Source: Viridibacterium sediminicola
GTDB taxonomy: Bacteria > Pseudomonadota > Gammaproteobacteria > Burkholderiales > Rhodocyclaceae
Assembly (NCBI RefSeq): GCF_039631295.1
Contig: NZ_JBDIVE010000003.1
Location: 310,001-374,000, forward strand
DNA length: 64,000 nt
Reading direction: 5' to 3'
Shown here: positions 43,480 to 51,848 of the stretch, piece by piece
How the letters are laid out: every line of letters begins with the position of its first letter
Position numbering within the stretch: position 1 is the stretch's first letter
Made by a program: the position numbers and the translations under genes
The notes under the pieces: model-generated
What the model was told of the DNA's origin: nothing
What the model saw: the letters and a program-made list of their open reading frames with translations, nothing else
The model's database searches: none

Positions 43480-44382
43480 ATGAATGCCCCCGAACAGAGA
43501 ATCCAAGAACAAACGATCGCCCGCTCGCGCGCCGTAGAGCGCCTGGTGCAGGGCGTGGCGACCTCGGATGGCGCCGGCGTCAAGCTGACCCGCGTACTGA
43601 CGCAGCCGCTGCAGCGCCGGCTCGATCCCTTTCTGATGCTCGACGCCTTCCGCAACGAGAATCCGGAAGACTATATCGGCGGTTTTCCCGATCATCCGCA
43701 TCGCGGCTTCGAGACCGTGACCTATATGCTCGCCGGGCGCATGCGTCATCACGACAATGCCGGCAATGAAGGTTTGCTCGGTCCCGGCGGTGCACAGTGG
43801 ATGACGGCGGGTAGCGGCCTGATCCATTCCGAATTGCCCGAGCAGGAAGATGGCCTGATGGAAGGCTTCCAGCTGTGGCTCAACTTGCCGGCCAAGAACA
43901 AGATGATCGCGCCGTTTTACCGCGACATCCCGAGCGAGCACATTCCCGAGTTTGTCACCTCCGCCGGCGTAACGGTGCGTGTGATTGCGGGCGAGAGCCA
44001 TGGCGTGCAGGGCGCGGTGACGCGGCCGGATACCGAACCGCTTTATCTGGACGTGCATCTGCCGGCCGGCAGCCGCTTCAGCCAGCCCTTGCCGGCGGGA
44101 CACAATGTCTTCCTCTACACCTATCGCGGTGAAGTGAATGTGGCCGGCAAGCCGGTGGCCGATCGCTACATGGCGATCCTCGCCAATGACGGCGCCGAAG
44201 GCGTGCTCATCGAGGCAGCGCAGGATGCGCGCGTCATCCTCGTCGCAGGCCAGCCGCTGAATGAGCCGATTGCGCAGTACGGCCCCTTCGTCATGAACTC
44301 GCAGCAGGAGATCATGCAGACCCTCGCCGATTATCGCGATGGCAAGTTCGACGCGGTGACGGTGCAGTCGCTGCCGGGCTAG
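43480..44382 (+). CDS. Pirin-family protein (second copy)
   Basis: The 300-residue bicupin protein has the metal-binding N-terminal cupin with FPDHPHRGFETVTYMLAG (His residues near 68-71) and GSGLIHSELPEQ (near 110), where His and Glu complete the site. The C-terminal cupin (about 185-290) carries ARVILVAGQPLNEPIAQYGPFVMN, the usual pirin end. It is longer than the pirin at 34982 and belongs to the other main branch. GAGGAG lies upstream of the ATG. Co-directional with azoR 61 bases away, so both may be induced by the same LysR protein. Confidence 0.95.
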   Translation: MNAPEQRIQEQTIARSRAVERLVQGVATSDGAGVKLTRVLTQPLQRRLDPFLMLDAFRNENPEDYIGGFPDHPHRGFETVTYMLAGRMRHHDNAGNEGLLGPGGAQWMTAGSGLIHSELPEQEDGLMEGFQLWLNLPAKNKMIAPFYRDIPSEHIPEFVTSAGVTVRVIAGESHGVQGAVTRPDTEPLYLDVHLPAGSRFSQPLPAGHNVFLYTYRGEVNVAGKPVADRYMAILANDGAEGVLIEAAQDARVILVAGQPLNEPIAQYGPFVMNSQQEIMQTLADYRDGKFDAVTVQSLPG

Positions 44383-44421
44383 CGTGTGTTGGCGGCGTGT
44401 CGCTGCGTTTGATTGCGATGT

Positions 44422-44525
44422 CTTTGACGCGAAGGGCGCGAAGAAAGACAAAAGGGCCGCAAAGGAAACCACAAAAATTGTTTTCTTTGCGGCCCTTTGC
44501 GTTTCCTTTGCGCCTTTGCGGTGAA
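44422..44525. repeat. Palindromic intergenic repeat, copy C
   Basis: Outer left arm GACGCGAAGGGCGCGAAG (about 44426-44443), inner arms AAAGGGCCGCAAAG (about 44451-44464) and CTTTGCGGCCCTTT (44485-44498), and outer right half CCTTTGCGCCTTTGCG (44505-44520). It fills the gap between the convergent pirin and alginate lyase genes. Confidence 0.85.
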
Positions 44526-44534
44526 GGGGGGCGT

Positions 44535-45503
44535 TCAGTGGTGCAGCGCTGCAGCCAGGCTCACCACACTCCCGCCGAAGTGGTTGTAGCGGCAGGCGCC
44601 TGGCGGCGCGAGTTCGGCTTTGCCGGCCAGTAGCGCCCAGCATTTGACGGCGCCCTCGACCGGCTTTTGCTTCACTCCGGTGCGCTGCTGGAACCAGGCC
44701 GGATCTTCGATGCCGCTTGCCGTGCGTGCGATCAGTAATGACAGGCGCTGATCGCGGCGCGCGTACCAGTCCTCGCCTTTGTGTTTGGCCAGCTCGGCCA
44801 TCAGCACCAGCGGCGCCAGCGCAAAGTTGTGATAGTGCAGGGCCATGCCGGCTCGATCCATTTCCATCGGCAGGCTGCCATCGTCGGCGATGTCGTCCAG
44901 CGCCTTGTCGAACACCGCGCGCGCTTTGATGAGATGCGCAGCGCTGTCGGTGGCGACCGCCGTGCCCATCACCGCCAGACCGACCCAGTAGTAATGATTG
45001 TTGCGCTTGTGCTTGGGCGAATCGAACAGCGCCAGGGACTGATCGGCGATGTCCTGCATCCAGGCCGCGATGTGTTGCGCCTGCTCGGGCGTGGCCAGCT
45101 CGCGTACCTTGAGATAGGCCAGCGACAGGCCGGCGAGCAGCCATTTGCGTTCGAACTGCGCCTGCGTATCGCCGCGCCCGTTGATCATCCTGCCCTGCAG
45201 CGCGCCGCCTGTAGCCCAGGCGTCGAGCCAGCTGATCGCGCAGCGGCCCGCTTCGTCATCGCGCTTGTCGATGCGCTGGTCCGCCAGTGCCGCGACCTTG
45301 CGCAGATAGTCTTCGAGCGGCTTGATGTTGTCGTGGTATTGCTTTTCGAGCGCCTTGTCGATCAGCGAATGATGTTCGTCGGTATAGAAAGAGTTGGCCT
45401 CGATGTCGCGGATCGGCGCCGGGGCCGCCGGGCAGGCTGCGCGGGCGAAAAGGGGCAGCAGCAGGGGCAGCAGGACAAGCAGGCGGGCGAGGAGGCGCAG
45501 CAT
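44535..45503 (-). CDS. AlgL-like alginate lyase (PL5 family)
   Basis: PL5 lyases cleave mannuronate-rich alginate in the periplasm by beta-elimination. The 322-residue protein has a signal peptide (LLVLLPLLLPLFARA, cleavage near residue 23) and the AlgL signatures NNHYYWVG (N168-N169-H170), R217 and HYHNFAL with Y224, which align with the known catalytic His, Arg and Tyr of Pseudomonas AlgL. No alginate synthesis genes are near, so a degradative rather than biosynthetic role is more likely. Start is ATG 45503; the upstream open frame (to 45596) has no signal-peptide logic. It ends next to repeat copy C. Confidence 0.9.
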   Translation of the reverse strand: MLRLLARLLVLLPLLLPLFARAACPAAPAPIRDIEANSFYTDEHHSLIDKALEKQYHDNIKPLEDYLRKVAALADQRIDKRDDEAGRCAISWLDAWATGGALQGRMINGRGDTQAQFERKWLLAGLSLAYLKVRELATPEQAQHIAAWMQDIADQSLALFDSPKHKRNNHYYWVGLAVMGTAVATDSAAHLIKARAVFDKALDDIADDGSLPMEMDRAGMALHYHNFALAPLVLMAELAKHKGEDWYARRDQRLSLLIARTASGIEDPAWFQQRTGVKQKPVEGAVKCWALLAGKAELAPPGACRYNHFGGSVVSLAAALHH

Positions 45504-45658
45504 GGTGTGAATCCGCTTGGGCAGAGCGCTGATTGTCCTGGCAAGCGAGGTGTTGTTGTGGGCAAATTCATCAGCATTGCGGGTCGTTTTACACATCTTG
45601 ACGAGAATCCAATAGAAAGTTCTTGTGCTGGTGGCGTGTTTATGGAATGATGCGCGGC

Positions 45659-45821
45659 CTTGTGCAATGCATCAGTCAATGCACAAGCTTTGTAGCATCG
45701 TCCCCAGCATGGCTCCCAAGGTATCAGATCGAGGAGCCGATCTTGCAGCCCGTCCTGCTGCACTTTCCGTCTGTTGGTCGATGTTGTGACCAACCTGGCA
45801 TGCGCGATGAGATCGCATGCC
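45659..45821 (+). promoter_or_regulatory. Array of four perfect hairpins upstream of rhlE
   Basis: Inside the 450-base gene-free gap 45504-45953. Hairpins: CTTGTGCA/TGCACAAG (45659-45666, 45680-45687), AGATCG/CGATCT (45726-45731, 45738-45743), GTTGGTC/GACCAAC (45773-45779, 45788-45794) and GGCATGCG/CGCATGCC (45797-45804, 45814-45821). No open reading frame of note crosses it. It may be a structured 5' leader of the helicase mRNA or a separate small RNA; the strand is assumed to be that of rhlE. 45822-45953 shows no further feature except a weak ribosome site. Confidence 0.45.
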
Positions 45822-45953
45822 GATGACGGAGCGCTTCATTCGCCTCCAGTCCGCACGCGCCAGCAAGACGGCGCATGGAATGCTTTTGCCTATGCCTTTG
45901 CGGCATCGGTGATTGACGCGTTCGGGCTTGGCTGTGGCTGAAGTGATTTGCAC

Positions 45954-47696
45954 ATGAACGACGTAGTTAACAATACAGAAAACACCTCCCCCGAGCTGGC
46001 TGCCCCGGCAGTTGAAAACGGTTTTGCTGCTTTTGGTCTGGCCCAGCCTCTGCTGCGCGCCATCGAATCCCTGGGTTTCACGCAACCGACGCCGGTGCAG
46101 CGCGAATCGATTCCTGCTGCCATGAAGGGCGGCGACTGGATGGTCAGCGCGCAAACCGGTAGCGGCAAGACCGCCGCCTTCCTGCTGCCGACCATCAACA
46201 TCCTGCTCAGCGAAGCCAATACCAAGCTCAACACTTTCCTCGGCCCGCGCATCCTGGTGCTGTGCCCGACGCGCGAACTGGCTGCCCAGGTCGCTGCGGA
46301 TGCCATCAATATCGTGCGTCATGCACGTGGCGTGCGTATCGCCACCGTTGTCGGCGGCATGCCTTTCGGTAAGCAGATTGCAGCGCTCAAGGGCGCTTCG
46401 GTGGTGATTGCCACGCCGGGTCGCCTGCTCGACCTCGCCAACCGCCGCCAGATCCGCCTCGACCACGTCGCCAGCCTGATCGTCGACGAAGCCGACCGCA
46501 TGCTTGACCTGGGCTTCTCCGAAGATCTGGAAGCGATCCACAAGCTGTGCGAAGCGCGTTCGCAAACCCTGATGTTCTCGGCCACTTTCGCGCCGCGCAT
46601 CATGCAGCTGGCTGCGCGCCTGATGAACGAGCCGGGCCGTCTGGAACTGGCCTCGGCCGGTGACAAGCACGCCGACATCGCGCAAACCCTGCACTGGGTC
46701 GATGGCTTCTCGCACAAGCGCAAGCTGCTCGACCATTGGCTGCGTGACACCACCATCGATCAAGCCATCGTGTTCACCAGCACCCAAGCTGATGCTGACA
46801 CCCTGGCAGGCGAACTCGAAGCCGAGGGCCATAGCGCTGCGGCCCTGCACGGCGCGATGCCGCAAGCGGTGCGTAATCGCCGCCTGAAGAGCCTGCGTGA
46901 CGGCCGCATCCGCGTGCTGGTGGCTACCGACGTTGCCGCGCGCGGCATCGACGTGCCGACGATCAGCCACGTGATCAATTTCGGCCTGCCGATGAAGGCC
47001 GAAGACTATGTGCACCGTATCGGCCGTACCGGCCGTGCCGGTCGCAGTGGCGTGGCGGTGACGCTGGCCGAGTACCGCGACCGTCCGAAAGTGATGGCCA
47101 TCGAGCGTTACACCCAACAGCGCTTCAACCCCAGCGTGATCGCCGGTCTGGAACCGCAACCGCCGAAGCGTCGTGAGCCGCGTGATGGCGCACCGCGTCG
47201 TAGTTTCGGTGATGCACCGCGCAGCTTTGGCGACGCACCGCGTCGTGACTTCGCCGACCGTCCGCGTCGTGATTTTGGCGATGCGCCGCGTCGCCCGTTC
47301 AACGACTCGCAAGCCCCGCGCCGCTTTGAAGATCGCGCACCGCGTTCGTTTGACGATGCTGCGCCGCGCAGCTTCGGCGATGCACCGCGCCGTCCCTTCA
47401 ATCCGGATGCACCGCGTCGCAGCTTTGGCGATGCGCCGGCCCGTTCGTTCAGCGATGCACCGCGTCGTGAATTCTCGGATCGTCCGCGTCGTGACTTCGG
47501 CGATGCGCCGCGTCGCAGCTTCAGCGATGCACCGCGTCCTGCCGGCGACAGTCGTCCGGTCGATTCGCGTCCGCGCTTCAATGCGGGCTCGGCCGACAGC
47601 CGTCCTGCTGCACGTCCTGCGGCGGATTCGCGTCCGGCGCCGCGTCGTGATGGCGAGCGCAGCAACTTTTCGCGTTCGCGTCGCGATGAGCGTTGA
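45954..47696 (+). CDS. rhlE: DEAD-box RNA helicase, RhlE-like
   Basis: ATP-dependent RNA helicase of ribosome assembly and RNA decay. The 580-residue protein has the Q motif (GFTQPTPVQ, 41-49), motif I AQTGSGKT (66-73), PTREL, motif II D178-E-A-D181, SAT, and motif VI HRIGRTGRAGR. The C-terminal 175 residues (about 405-580) are a disordered Arg-rich tail made of degenerate repeats of the type DAPRRSFG, likely for RNA binding. Start is ATG 45954 with only AAGTGA upstream; an in-frame TTG two codons earlier is also possible. A strong terminator follows at 47744. The leader is long and rich in hairpins. Confidence 0.95.
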   Translation: MNDVVNNTENTSPELAAPAVENGFAAFGLAQPLLRAIESLGFTQPTPVQRESIPAAMKGGDWMVSAQTGSGKTAAFLLPTINILLSEANTKLNTFLGPRILVLCPTRELAAQVAADAINIVRHARGVRIATVVGGMPFGKQIAALKGASVVIATPGRLLDLANRRQIRLDHVASLIVDEADRMLDLGFSEDLEAIHKLCEARSQTLMFSATFAPRIMQLAARLMNEPGRLELASAGDKHADIAQTLHWVDGFSHKRKLLDHWLRDTTIDQAIVFTSTQADADTLAGELEAEGHSAAALHGAMPQAVRNRRLKSLRDGRIRVLVATDVAARGIDVPTISHVINFGLPMKAEDYVHRIGRTGRAGRSGVAVTLAEYRDRPKVMAIERYTQQRFNPSVIAGLEPQPPKRREPRDGAPRRSFGDAPRSFGDAPRRDFADRPRRDFGDAPRRPFNDSQAPRRFEDRAPRSFDDAAPRSFGDAPRRPFNPDAPRRSFGDAPARSFSDAPRREFSDRPRRDFGDAPRRSFSDAPRPAGDSRPVDSRPRFNAGSADSRPAARPAADSRPAPRRDGERSNFSRSRRDER

Positions 47697-47743
47697 TTGA
47701 ATCGATTGACCGGCCGCCTTCGCGCGGCTGATCGCCCGAAGTG

Positions 47744-47780
47744 AAAACGGCGTGACCTCGCAAGAGGCCACGCCGTTTTT
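47744..47780. terminator. Bidirectional terminator between rhlE and folA
   Basis: Outer stem AAAACGGCGTG/CACGCCGTTTT and inner stem CCTC/GAGG around a GCAA loop, with one A-C mismatch, and T tracts on both strands. It serves the convergent rhlE and folA genes. Confidence 0.92.
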
Positions 47781-47795
47781 GTTTGGGCGGATGTT

Positions 47796-48296
47796 TTAAA
47801 GCGCTTTGCGCGTCAGCACGCAGGTCTCGAAAGCGTGCTCATTGAAGGCGTCAGCCGCCTGCTGCTGGACGATGCGCTCTTCCCAGGCCTGGGCGTCGAG
47901 CGGCGGGAAAAAGGCATCGCCCTCCGGTGTGCAATGCACACGGGTGAGGTGGATTTCGCTGGCAAGTGGCAGCGCCAGGGCGTAGATCTGCTCGCCACCG
48001 ATCACGAACAGCGCAGCCTCGTCGGCACACAGGGCCAGCGCTGCGTCGAGTGAAGCTACCGTCTCGGCGCCTTCGGCGACAAAGTCCGGCTGGCGTGTGA
48101 TGACGATATTGCGCCGCTGCGGCAGCGGGCGACCGACCGACTCCCAGGTCTTGCGCCCCATGATCACCGGGTGGTTGAGCGTGGTCGCGCGAAAGTAGCG
48201 CATGTCCTCGCGCAGCCGCCACAGCAGCGCATTGTCGCGACCGATCACGCCGTTGTCGGCGGCGGCGACGATGAGTTTGATCTGCGCGCCGCTCAT
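47796..48296 (-). CDS. folA: Dihydrofolate reductase
   Basis: FolA reduces dihydrofolate to tetrahydrofolate with NADPH, restoring the folate oxidised by ThyA. The 166-residue protein has IKLIVAAADNGVIGRDNALLWRLREDMRYFRATT (the active-site Asp is in RED, near residue 32), HPVIMGRKTWESVGRPLPQR (NADPH-binding) and FVIGGEQIYALAL. The E. coli MPWNLPAD region reads LLWRLRED here, so the Met20-loop Pro is Leu. Its ATG overlaps the thyA stop by 4 bases, a coupled thyA-folA pair. Confidence 0.97.
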   Translation of the reverse strand: MSGAQIKLIVAAADNGVIGRDNALLWRLREDMRYFRATTLNHPVIMGRKTWESVGRPLPQRRNIVITRQPDFVAEGAETVASLDAALALCADEAALFVIGGEQIYALALPLASEIHLTRVHCTPEGDAFFPPLDAQAWEERIVQQQAADAFNEHAFETCVLTRKAL

Positions 48297-49087
48297 ACGG
48301 CAATCGGCGCCGCAATGCCCGGATGCGGCTCGTAGCCGCTGAGCGTGAAGTCCTCGAAGCGGAAGCCGAAGATGTCGCGCACCGCCGGGTTGAGCGTCAT
48401 CGTCGGCAGCGCGCGGAAGTCACGCGAGAGCTGCAGGCGCGCCTGATCGAGGTGGTTCAGGTATAGATGCGCGTCGCCCAGGGTATGCACGAATTCGCCC
48501 GGCTGCAGATCGCAGACCTGGGCCACCATCAGGGTCAATAAAGCATAGCTGGCGATGTTGAAGGGCACGCCGAGGAAGATGTCGGCGCTGCGCTGGTAGA
48601 GCTGGCAGGAGAGCTTGCCGTCGGCAACATAGAACTGGAACAGCGCGTGGCAGGGCGGCAGGGCCATGCGTGATACTTCGGCCGGATTCCAGGCGCTGAC
48701 CAGGTGACGGCGCGAGTCCGGATTCTTCTTCAGCCCCTCGATCAGCTGACTGATCTGGTCGATAACCTGGCCGTCAGGCGTCTCCCAGCGTCGCCACTGC
48801 TTGCCATAAACGGGCCCCAGGTCGCCGTTTTCGTCCGCCCATTCGTCCCAGATCGAGACGCCGTTCTCCTTGAGGTAACGGATATTGGTATCGCCCTGCA
48901 GGAACCACAGCAACTCGTGGATGATCGAGCGCAGGTGCAGCTTCTTGGTGGTCAGCAGCGGAAAGCCGGCGGCCAGGTCGAAGCGCATCTGCCAGCCGAA
49001 TACCGACAAGGTGCCGGTGCCGGTGCGGTCGGTTTTGCGGTGCCCGTGTTCGAGCACGTGGCGCATGAGTTCATGGTACTGGCGCAT
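48293..49087 (-). CDS. thyA: Thymidylate synthase
   Basis: ThyA methylates dUMP to dTMP with methylene-tetrahydrofolate. At 264 residues it is exactly the E. coli length, with catalytic C146 in MALPPCHALFQF, R21 in TDRTGTGTLSVFG, and DVFLGVPFNIASYALL-type SADIFLGVPFNIASYALL near 190. The start is ATG 49087; the frame runs 45 codons further upstream, but that is the divergent promoter region. folA follows by a 4-base overlap. Confidence 0.98.
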   Translation of the reverse strand: MRQYHELMRHVLEHGHRKTDRTGTGTLSVFGWQMRFDLAAGFPLLTTKKLHLRSIIHELLWFLQGDTNIRYLKENGVSIWDEWADENGDLGPVYGKQWRRWETPDGQVIDQISQLIEGLKKNPDSRRHLVSAWNPAEVSRMALPPCHALFQFYVADGKLSCQLYQRSADIFLGVPFNIASYALLTLMVAQVCDLQPGEFVHTLGDAHLYLNHLDQARLQLSRDFRALPTMTLNPAVRDIFGFRFEDFTLSGYEPHPGIAAPIAV

Positions 49088-49178
49088 GGATTTCCTGTTG
49101 CAGTGCGGTAGTCGTTGACTTGGCTTAAGCCTCGATTCTAACGCGGATGACTTATCGCACAGAGTGTGACGAACGGTC

Positions 49179-49206
49179 TTGGCATTCGGCATTCTGTCGG
49201 TAAAAT
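49179..49206 (+). promoter_or_regulatory. Candidate sigma-70 promoter upstream of the 49250 gene
   Basis: TTGGCA (49179-49184), 16-base spacer, TAAAAT (49201-49206), followed by an A-rich stretch and the GAGGGGAG ribosome site at 49237-49244. It lies in the 162-base divergent gap from thyA. Confidence 0.5.
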
Positions 49207-49249
49207 AAATTCGACAAAACAAACAAAATCAATACTGAGGGGAGCTGCA

Positions 49250-50740
49250 GTGTTGTCGATGAGCGATCTGACGCGAGGCGTAACCCGCCCGCCGGTGTCA
49301 CCTGAAGGAGCGGGCTTGGCAAGTCCGCTGCTGGTGCTTCAGCACATGGACCCCAACCAGGCCCTGCAGCAGGTTGTCGGCCAGGTGCACGCCGCCCGTG
49401 CGCGTAGCGATCTCCCTCACGCCGCGCGTCTGCGCCACATTTTCGAACTCGACAAAGCCGTGCAGCGTCAGGCGCGTACCGCGCTGGAACGTTATCTGAG
49501 CCTCAGCGCTACGCTCTCGCCGGCGCGGCATGGGCTGTGGCAGATCGTGCGCCGTTGCTGGGGCGAGCTGTTCGAGACCTACGCCGAGAGCCTGATGGCG
49601 GTGGAGGCCGACACCGAGGCTCTGGCGCGCAGCGAGATCGCCGAGCTGTCGATCCGTGCCATCCGTGCCGGCACCCAGTGCATCAAGTGGGATGCCTTCC
49701 AGCACGGCCCGATCCAGCCCAATACCTGGGCGGTGCTCAACCAGGCTTACCGGCTGGCGCTGCTGGCCGATGTGGCGCAGCGCAATGTCCAGCTGCGCAG
49801 CGACCGCGGGACCGAATCCACGGTCGAGCGCGAATACCTGCGTGCGCTGGCTTTCAACAGTCTGGGTGTCGATCAGCTTGATGCCTTCCGCCTGGAAGTC
49901 TCCTCGCGCCTGATCCAGTATGTGCTGCCCTATCTTGAGCTGACCGAGCACGCCGATGCCGCCAGCTTGCAATGGGTCGATCTGAGCGGTCCGGAAGCGC
50001 CCGCACGCCTCGTGCGGCGGCCCGCTACGCTTGGTCTGGCGCGCTTTTTCAGCGGCACGGTGGCCTCCGGTCCGCTGCAGGACATGCTGGAGCAAGTGGC
50101 CAGCGGCAAGATTCCGGCTCCCCTGATCAGTGCCGGTCAGGTCGATGCATCGGGTGGCAAGGTTGCCAGCGCGCTTTCGCACATGATCCGCTGCTGGTCG
50201 AGCGAGCCGCCGGTGCGTCGCCATCGCCGCCACCCCTTGCCCGGCACCATGCTGGTGGTGCCCGGCTTGCAGCAGTTTGCGTTGCGCCTCGCTGGCGATC
50301 CGCGCGCCCGCGCGCCGCATGCCTGGCAGCTGCAGGACGCCAGCTTGCAAGGCATTGGCGCTGATGCGCGGCTCGACGAGGCCAGCGATCTGGCCGTTGG
50401 CACCTTGCTCGGCATGCACATGCCCGACAGCGCCACCTGGCGCGTCGGTGCAGTGCGCCGCGTCTGGCGCAGTACACCGGGCATGGGGCGTGTCGGGGTT
50501 GAGCTGCTCGGCGGCACGCCTGTTGCCGCCATGGCGGACGATGGCGCCGGAGAGCTCAGCGTGGTGGTGCTCGATGCGCCGCGGCGTGGCCAGCCGACCC
50601 GTGTGCTGGTGCCGGGTGCCGGCTTGCGCGCCAATACACCGATCTACCTGCTCGGCGCGGCGCCGCTCAAGCTCAGCCCGCTGAGCACCCTGGAGTACGG
50701 CACCGATCACGAGATCCGCATGTACCTGTGCGCTGGCTGA
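49250..50740 (+). CDS. Conserved-looking protein of unknown function, possible PilZ-like C terminus
   Basis: I do not recognise this 496-residue protein with certainty. Residues about 10-330 are mostly helical (FELDKAVQRQARTALERYL, LADVAQRNVQLRS), with no signal peptide or membrane segment, so cytoplasmic. The last 130 residues look beta-rich, and a segment ATWRVGAVRRVWRSTPGMGRVGVELLGG near residue 410 resembles the end of PilZ-type c-di-GMP-binding barrels. A clear RxxxR plus DxSxxG PilZ motif is not obvious, so binding is only a guess. The start is GTG 49250, five bases after GGGGAG; ATG 49259 is too far from it. It stands alone between thyA and accA. Confidence 0.75.
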   Translation: MLSMSDLTRGVTRPPVSPEGAGLASPLLVLQHMDPNQALQQVVGQVHAARARSDLPHAARLRHIFELDKAVQRQARTALERYLSLSATLSPARHGLWQIVRRCWGELFETYAESLMAVEADTEALARSEIAELSIRAIRAGTQCIKWDAFQHGPIQPNTWAVLNQAYRLALLADVAQRNVQLRSDRGTESTVEREYLRALAFNSLGVDQLDAFRLEVSSRLIQYVLPYLELTEHADAASLQWVDLSGPEAPARLVRRPATLGLARFFSGTVASGPLQDMLEQVASGKIPAPLISAGQVDASGGKVASALSHMIRCWSSEPPVRRHRRHPLPGTMLVVPGLQQFALRLAGDPRARAPHAWQLQDASLQGIGADARLDEASDLAVGTLLGMHMPDSATWRVGAVRRVWRSTPGMGRVGVELLGGTPVAAMADDGAGELSVVVLDAPRRGQPTRVLVPGAGLRANTPIYLLGAAPLKLSPLSTLEYGTDHEIRMYLCAG

Positions 50741-50790
50741 TCTGCTGACAAGGGCCGTGAACGGCTCTGAACGACCTTTATCATGCGTGG

Positions 50791-50820
50791 TTGGGGTCTG
50801 TTTCATCAATCGGTTACAAT
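50791..50820 (+). promoter_or_regulatory. Candidate promoter of accA
   Basis: TTGGGG (50791-50796), 18-base spacer, TACAAT (50815-50820), 34 bases ahead of the proposed accA start. The -10 is good, the -35 weak. Confidence 0.45.
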
Positions 50821-50853
50821 CGCGCCTTTGATTCGCGCCGAAAAGGCTTCCCC

Positions 50854-51828
50854 TTGTCTGTGAAAACTACTTTCCTCGATTTTGAGCAGCCGATTGCCGA
50901 TCTTGAAAGCAAGATCGAAGAACTGCGTTTCGTGCAGGACGAGTCTGCTGTCGACATCTCCGAAGAGATCTCGCGTCTGGAGGTCAAACGTCAGGCGCTG
51001 ACCAAGGATATCTACGCCAAGCTCACGCCCTGGCAGATTGCCCAGGTGGCGCGCCATCCGCAGCGTCCCTACACATTTGATTATGTGCAGCACATGTTCA
51101 CGGACTTCCAGGAGCTGCATGGCGACCGCTCCTTTGCCGATGACAAAGCCATTGTCGGCGGCCTGGCCCGATTCAATGGCCAGAGCTGCATGGTGATCGG
51201 CCACCAGAAGGGGCGCGACACCAAGGAAAAGATCCTGCGCAACTTCGGCATGCCGCGTCCCGAGGGCTACCGCAAGGCACTGCGCCTGATGAAGCTGGCT
51301 GAGAAGTTCGCCATTCCGGTGTTCACCTTTGTCGACACGCCGGGCGCCTATCCCGGCATCGATGCCGAAGAGCGCGGCCAGTCCGAGGCCATCGGCCACA
51401 ATCTCTATGTCATGGCCGAGCTGCGCGTGCCGATCATCTCCACCATCATCGGTGAAGGCGGCTCCGGCGGCGCACTGGCGATTGCCGTCGCCGACCAGCA
51501 GTTCATGCTGCAATTCTCGACCTACTCGGTGATCTCACCCGAAGGTTGCGCCTCCATCCTCTGGAAGAGCGCCGACAAGGCCAATGAAGCGGCCGAAACC
51601 ATGGGCATCACTGCTGCACGCCTGAAGTCCCTGGGTCTTATCGACAAGATCATCAACGAGCCCGTCGGCGGCGCCCACCGCGACCCGCGCGCCGTCGCCC
51701 AGACCCTCAAGCGCGCCCTGCAAGACACCCTCAAGCAGCTCAGCGAGCACTCGGTGGATGTGCTGCTGGAGAAGCGCTTTGAGCGTCTCATGGCCTATGG
51801 CAAGTACAAGGAAGTGAATACGGCATAA
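50854..51828 (+). CDS. accA: Acetyl-CoA carboxylase carboxyltransferase subunit alpha
   Basis: AccA with AccD transfers the carboxyl group from biotin to acetyl-CoA, the first step of fatty acid synthesis. The 324-residue protein begins with TTFLDFEQPIADLESKIEELR and includes GDRSFADDKAIVGGLARF, FVDTPGAYPGIDAEERGQSEAIG and IIGEGGSGGALAIAVAD, with the oxyanion-hole glycines. Start is ambiguous: TTG 50854 has AAAAGG seven bases upstream; GTG 50860, two codons later, gives the more usual MKTTFLDFEQ start. Neither begins with ATG. Confidence 0.95.
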   Translation: MSVKTTFLDFEQPIADLESKIEELRFVQDESAVDISEEISRLEVKRQALTKDIYAKLTPWQIAQVARHPQRPYTFDYVQHMFTDFQELHGDRSFADDKAIVGGLARFNGQSCMVIGHQKGRDTKEKILRNFGMPRPEGYRKALRLMKLAEKFAIPVFTFVDTPGAYPGIDAEERGQSEAIGHNLYVMAELRVPIISTIIGEGGSGGALAIAVADQQFMLQFSTYSVISPEGCASILWKSADKANEAAETMGITAARLKSLGLIDKIINEPVGGAHRDPRAVAQTLKRALQDTLKQLSEHSVDVLLEKRFERLMAYGKYKEVNTA

Positions 51829-51848
51829 AGCTACTGCGCGGGCCGATC

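Noticed and set aside
45672..47771. 699-codon open frame antisense to rhlE
   Set aside because: Its length comes from the absence of stop codons opposite the repetitive rhlE tail; its product is Arg/Thr-rich repeats only.
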